Positions 58,921 through 64,000 of a DNA stretch of 64,000 nucleotides are shown in pieces. The stretch's first letter is position 1; every line of letters starts with the position of its first letter. The translations under genes and the position numbers were made by a program. The notes beneath the pieces are model-generated. The model did no database searches. It saw only the letters and a program-made list of their open reading frames with translations, and was not told where the DNA came from. Source of the DNA: Chionomys nivalis (Eukaryota; Chordata; Mammalia; Rodentia; Cricetidae); NCBI RefSeq assembly GCF_950005125.1, contig NC_080087.1:61640399-61704398 (forward strand). The letters run 5' to 3'.

Positions 58921-60559
58921 TTTAAAATAATAAAGCTATAACTAATATAAGAACTATAATGCAATAAGTACACTGACTATATATAATACATACAGACAAT
59001 AAGTACATCAACAATATTTATTCCATTTGCATTTGACAAATTCAGAAAAAATAATCCATGTCTATCTTATCTTGGTGAGTCTAAAATTTTGTACCTAATT
59101 TACTTTCTATCATAACTTGCTTTCTGTATGAGGTAAACAAAGAAAACTATAACTATCTAGTCTTCAACTTCCTTAGAGACCCAAAAAGAAAATGATATCA
59201 ACTGAATAAAGCAGGAAGTGCAAGCAAGCGACTTTCAGAAAAATGTGAGTAATGACAGAAACAGCTCGCTGCCTGGACAGTCACCCAAAGTTCTTCTGTA
59301 ACATTTGGGCATCTATCTTCAAGCTACAGACCTAGCATATCTGACAGACTTTTCTGTAAAGCAGGATTATCGGAAAGGTTGTCTCTTCTTGTCTTGACAA
59401 TGTTTGGAAGTCACTTTCTTTGTGTCCTACTTTTCCAATTATGACAGCATACTATCAGCAAAGGCAAGGGCGTTTTCTTTCCAAGTGGCTTACTTTTTCA
59501 CAAAGAAAGCAAACTCCATGTGGAGTTTTTTGATGCCTATTATTTTCTCTGAAGTAGAATGGTGCTGCCAGGAATAGACATGCCACATTGTCTTAGAAAA
59601 AGAGCATATGTTAAACATCTTAAATGCCATATTATGTAGATCTCTGAAGTATTTGAAGATGACCGGTCTATCTAAAATATATCTCTATTTGACCTTGAAA
59701 ACTTACCTAATGTGACTATAAGTTCTATTATCATAGGTTACTAATTACTAATCTATATTTTCTTATTTTTCTAAACAGTTGGTAATAATTTTCAAGGGCT
59801 AGAACTTTGAATTACATTGTTAAATGAGTTGTATAGGTTCAAATACCTTAAACAAGATTAGAAACATATGTATAGTATGCTTTAACAAAATCAATCCAAA
59901 TTTGTACCACTATATAAAATTTGTATACAATATACAAATGTCTAAGCATTGAAAAACATTTAAAATTAGTAGTTGCTTTTAAAAAGTATATTCAATAATC
60001 GATATTTTTTCCCATCATGTCTGTATCCTCCCTTTTATATTTTCAGAGTAGATTCAAAAATCTACCATTTTATCATATCATATCATTATCTATATCCACT
60101 TTTTTCAAAACAAGAACCTTGAATCTATTTTTTTAAACTTTTTTCCTGACCATTACCAATATTAACTTATAACCAATCCCCATAAACAGTGAAAAATATC
60201 CATATTCCATTGAACAACCAAAAACCACCTACCCCACCCCTTGGGAATGTGGGCATTATATTCTTAAATTTACTTCCTGCTGTTTAGGAACAATGGTATC
60301 TTTAGAGGACCCTGAAAAGAAAAATAAAAGGAGTTAATTGTCAAGTCCTAGGAGAGGTAGCTGTATCATTTCTTGTCCAGTCTATGTGTAATAGCAAAGT
60401 GTAGGGCTTGTCTCAAGTTCTGGCTAGAGTACTCTGTAAGTCTGAATCTTCTCAGCTAGCCCCTTCAAAAGTATTCTGAGCAGTTTGTAGTCCAAAGCCA
60501 ATCTTTAAGTGGTGCTATCAGCTGAATTGCATCATATGAACCCGGTGAAATCATTGTTG
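58921..60559 (-). mobile_element. Non-coding internal region of the ERV-like element
   Basis: AT-rich, no long open frames, no recognised retroviral domain. It is recognised as part of a dispersed rodent repeat ('cgctgcctggacagtcaccc', 59267; 'tacttcctgctgtttaggaa', 60270). Its assignment as ERV internal sequence rests mainly on the flanking LTR and polypurine tract. Confidence 0.45.
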
Positions 60560-60640
60560 TGGGATCCCATCTTCTTCCTGGAGAACTGGCTGTCTTGCTC
60601 TCTTTATTTATTAAAATGCAAGTGAAATGTCACTACATAG
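60560..60640 (-). mobile_element. Remnant of the second LTR
   Basis: 'tttatttattaaaatgcaag' and 'tgaaatgtcactaca' match the start of the LTR at 58904 on the minus strand. Most of the LTR has been lost. Confidence 0.5.
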
Positions 60641-61706
60641 AAGAAATTGCTTTTAGTATTTAATCCAAAGCACATAAATTTTTGAAATGTTAATTTAATC
60701 TAATCTGAATATTACATAATCTACACATACTCAATCATGACACAAAATTTTACAAAAGCATATTTTTATGTCTTAATTAAAAATTATGGAAAAGGTTTTA
60801 AAAAGAATGTGTAGCCATTTTAAGGGTGCTTGGTATTGCCTTAAACACAAAGAAATGGCCTAAAGAGAAAGTTGATACAATTTTGTTGAGGCATCTATAT
60901 TAAATTGGTTACAATAAAATGGCTATAAACTGAGCCAAGATCTGGAAACTATTGAGACCTTTACAAGTACTTATCCAAACCTGAGCATTTACCACTGAAC
61001 TTCCTTAAATCTTCGAAACTCTGAGGACGATTTGCCTGCTTCAGTGTGGTAATAAAGCAGAAAGGATTTATGTTGAATGTGCACTCACAGAAAGTGAAGA
61101 CAATTTATAAATCAAAGTGCACCCCCAATTCACCTAGGAGGGACTGCCAAGCACAGGCTCCCTTTCCTCTCATCCTTGTCCTCCTGTGTGACCGAACCCC
61201 ATCAGAGCTGTGAGACTGAGCCACTGGATAGGACATTATAAATATAACAGATATTGTCTCTGTGTCTCCTTAACTGCCCTGCTTTTGTTCTTTTGTCTAT
61301 GCTTCAGCTTGAAGGAGTTTTTAAATATGCAACTGTGACTTAATTGTCTTGCTTAAGTACAGCCACTAGATACCATTATTTCTCAAGACAAAATGGAACT
61401 ATTAGCAAAAATCAAGGCGCTTTCTTTGGGTCTCAATGTTGAAAAAGACAGTTTGTCTTTTATGTGAGACTAAATGAAAAATTGTTCATAGTTCCCTTAT
61501 TGAATTTTCATTGTTGGCAACTCTCTACCACTGTAACAAAATTGAAATCAGAGGCTTGGTTTTCATCATTGAGTTTCCTGTCTAATGCAATGCCAGAGGC
61601 ATACTTATAGAAAAACTAGATTGATAAATAAAAAATGTAGAAGCATGTTAAAGATATAAATCTTGCTGGACTATTAAGTGATAACTACCAGTTTTTCTTT
61701 GCTTCT
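60641..61706. other. Single-copy DNA
   Basis: No gene or repeat recognised. Confidence 0.4.
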
Positions 61707-62056
61707 TGTAGTGATTTAAATAAGAATGGCCCTCAGAGGCCTATATATTTGAATACTAGCTCCCAGTTGGTGAATTGTTTAGGAAGGGTGAAGGTGTAGT
61801 CTTGCTGGAGTAGATATATGACTGGAGGCAGATTTTGAGGTTGCAGAAGCCCAGGCCAGGCACAGTATCTCTCTGTCTGCTGCTCACAGGTAAGATGTAA
61901 GCTTCAGTGCCATGCTGGTCTTCTTGCTTCCATGCTTCCTGCCATGATGGTCATGGATTAACTCACTGAAGCTGTATGCAAGGCCCCAATTAAATGCTTC
62001 CTTTCATAAGGCCTTGCTCATGTTGCTTCTTCACAACAGAATAGTAGCTAAGACAA
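61707..62056 (+). repeat. Rodent interspersed repeat R1, copy 5
   Basis: 'gtgatttaaataagaatggc' to 'cacaacagaatagtagctaa', including 'ccaattaaatgcttcctttc', shared with the other R1 copies. Confidence 0.7.
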
Positions 62057-62249
62057 TTTTCAAGTCAAAATACATCTGGTTAATGCCATTCTTCTACATG
62101 GTTTAAGGAATTGATCATCACAGGGCCAAAACTACTAGAAAACTAACCCAGAAAATTAAAGTTCCACGATTATTATTGTTTTATTAATACCATCTGTGGT
62201 GATGTAATTATTTATTTAAAAAACAATGCAAACAAAATACATAAGAGAC

Positions 62250-62257
62250 ACACACAC

Positions 62258-62295
<38 letters not shown>
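62250..62295. repeat. (CA)n(GA)n microsatellite
   Basis: Short CA run, then about 16 GA units. Confidence 0.95.
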
Positions 62296-62297
<2 letters not shown>

Positions 62298-63240
62298 CAT
62301 TCTGTAATTTTCTAATTATGGCTTAATGTATAAAGTTTATTTTTTTGCTTTCTTAGGTGAAATTTGATTATATTTCACCTGAAATCTAAAATAAACTTCA
62401 TCCAGCAAGTTCTCTCTGAAAAGGTAAAAGGGAAATGATGTAATATTTTGCATGTCACATTTAATTTTGCTGGTACTTTCTGTAATGGCATAGTCTCTGA
62501 GGTTTATGTTTGAGCTTTTAGAAGAGAAACTGGAGCAGTGAACGACCTCTATCCAGTTAATTCTGTTAATTAAATGAGTGAAAGAAAGGTTTAAAAGCTA
62601 AAACATTATATTTTGTGTGTTCACTATGAAATGAAGTAATGAAACTCTAAAAGTGTGTGTTAGTATTTTTGATGATTTGAAATGATGTGTGAAATAACCT
62701 GATTTTCTGCTGTGATACTGCTCTCAAAATAAAAGGTTCAACCAGAATAAAATAAGATGGCTTAACAATTTGAGTCCAGCTTGGGACATTGATAACTATT
62801 CACAACATTAATATTTCAAATGATGAGCATTCGTTAGAAATATGATCTCTTAAAAGTAAAAGTACAAGAATGGATCAAATTGTGTCTTTATTTTCTTTAA
62901 TCATTAAACTTGTTTAAAAAGCCTTTATATTATTATCTAAATCAATGTATGACTTATCAAAAAGACCATTTATAACTCATCTATTTATAAATCTTTGATT
63001 CTGAAAACTTATTTTTTGATCAGTAAGACTGATTTCTTTATATAAGTAAGTGTGTGATAAAAATATATATATTGAAAAAAAAACTTTTGTCCTGAAATAA
63101 GTAGCTATTATTACCTACTTATATACCTATGGGACTAATTGACATGTCGTATGATGGATTTTCTGAGTAATTTCTTTTAAAAAATGTTAAAGAACTTCAT
63201 TTTACTCTTGATGACTGTGTTGAAAAAAAAAAGAAGAAGA
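62296..63240. other. Single-copy DNA, possible conserved non-coding block
   Basis: 62340-62760 is repeat-free and includes a 9-bp inverted repeat (62355-62363 and 62372-62380) and several TTAATTAA-type words. No exon recognised. Confidence 0.4.
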
Positions 63241-63296
63241 AAGGTCCAGCATACATCATTGGGAGCAAAAGGTTCAGCACACATCATTGGGAGCAA
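63241..63296. repeat. 28-bp tandem duplication
   Basis: Units 63241-63268 and 63269-63296 differ at two bases, both C/T transitions. Confidence 0.95.
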
Positions 63297-64000
63297 GACT
63301 CTCTGCTGAGGCACTAAGAAACCCATTGCATTCTATACTCCTGTTGTTATGGCTTATAGTTGAGATCCTTGTAGATTCACCTCTAGGCCTAAGGAAGAGT
63401 GTAATTAGGGTCATTATGACATTATGATTTGCCAAGTTTTCTACAGTGCTAGAGTGTACAAAAATATAGTGGAAAGAAACAACAAGTGAATTAACATACT
63501 GCAAGCTTATGATTCTTTAAAAAGCTAAATTATCATTATTTTATATTTGTCAATCTATTTTATTATTGTATAGGTTCCAGATATTGAGCCAAGATTATTG
63601 AATATAAACAGTATTTATAAAATTGACAATTTATTATTATTATTTGGAGAATATACTTCTGTTATCATTCATATTACCTATTATACATCCACCACAAAAG
63701 TCAAATTTATTCTTTCTATGTGTACACACACAAACACACACATACACACAAATACTTGATTCTAATATGATACATTGCAATAGGATACACAGAGTGAAAG
63801 GAGGTGAGGAAAAGGCAAAGCATGTCACTGGTGCTCACATAACACCAACAATCAGTTGTTCCAAGTGTGAAGGGAGAAGCAATTCACTGCATCACAATGC
63901 TTCTGTTCACCAACACTAGGTACCTATGAAAACCTCTATCTAGACAGAGCCTATCTAGACAGAGCACAATATCACCACTGCATTTGTAGTATTTGGAGTT
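63297..64000. other. Single-copy DNA
   Basis: Short CA runs at 63724-63750 and a 15-bp tandem duplication near 63939-63968 (ctatctagacagagc repeated). No gene recognised. Confidence 0.4.

Overview
This is non-coding, AT-rich mammalian DNA from a muroid rodent, most likely a cricetid (vole, hamster or deer-mouse lineage). The evidence is the mixture of B1, B2/B3, ID-like and B4-like SINEs, Lx-type and younger L1 elements with a G-rich 3' UTR, rodent-restricted LTRs, and a few ancient L1M and MIR remnants. There are no bacterial features. No complete protein-coding gene, rRNA or tRNA gene is visible. Almost all long open frames come from L1 ORF2 remnants, SINEs or microsatellites. The one place that looks like a host exon is an 80-bp interval at 47261-47340, bounded by AG and GT splice signals and open in one frame; the gene is not recognised.

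Layout. 0-7 kb: nested L1s. An older L1 with an inverted 5' part (2090-4385) was hit by an LTR (2523-2956) and by a younger, also 5'-inverted L1 (3050-3725). Another 5'-inverted L1 with a perfect 15-bp target duplication follows (4599-6446). 7-15.6 kb: mostly unique sequence, then old L1 pieces and an LTR nested in an LTR nested in a rodent interspersed repeat (12.3-13.5 kb). 15.6-19.2 kb: a 5'-truncated L1 on the minus strand with a dead reverse transcriptase, split by an LTR. 19.2-26 kb: mostly single-copy DNA with SINEs and candidate conserved non-coding blocks. 26-29.6 kb: ancient L1M and a third 5'-inverted younger L1. 29.6-41 kb: mainly single-copy DNA with a 17-unit minisatellite (38104-38436) and a MIR. 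41.6-43.5 kb: a small proviral insertion with no coding sequence but with LTRs, a primer-binding site and a 6-bp target duplication. 43.5-54 kb: single-copy DNA, the candidate exon and another LTR with an internal 62-bp duplication. 54-58.4 kb: ancient and Lx-type L1 remnants hosting a young L1 (56211-57633). 58.6-60.6 kb: a minus-strand ERV-like element with a polypurine tract. 60.6-64 kb: single-copy DNA.

No operon or pathway can be reconstructed. The window is best read as an intergenic or large-intron landscape whose structure was built by retrotransposition. Its most informative content is the order of insertions, read from target-site duplications and nesting. Repeat family names are given from recognition only and should be confirmed by a repeat-library search.
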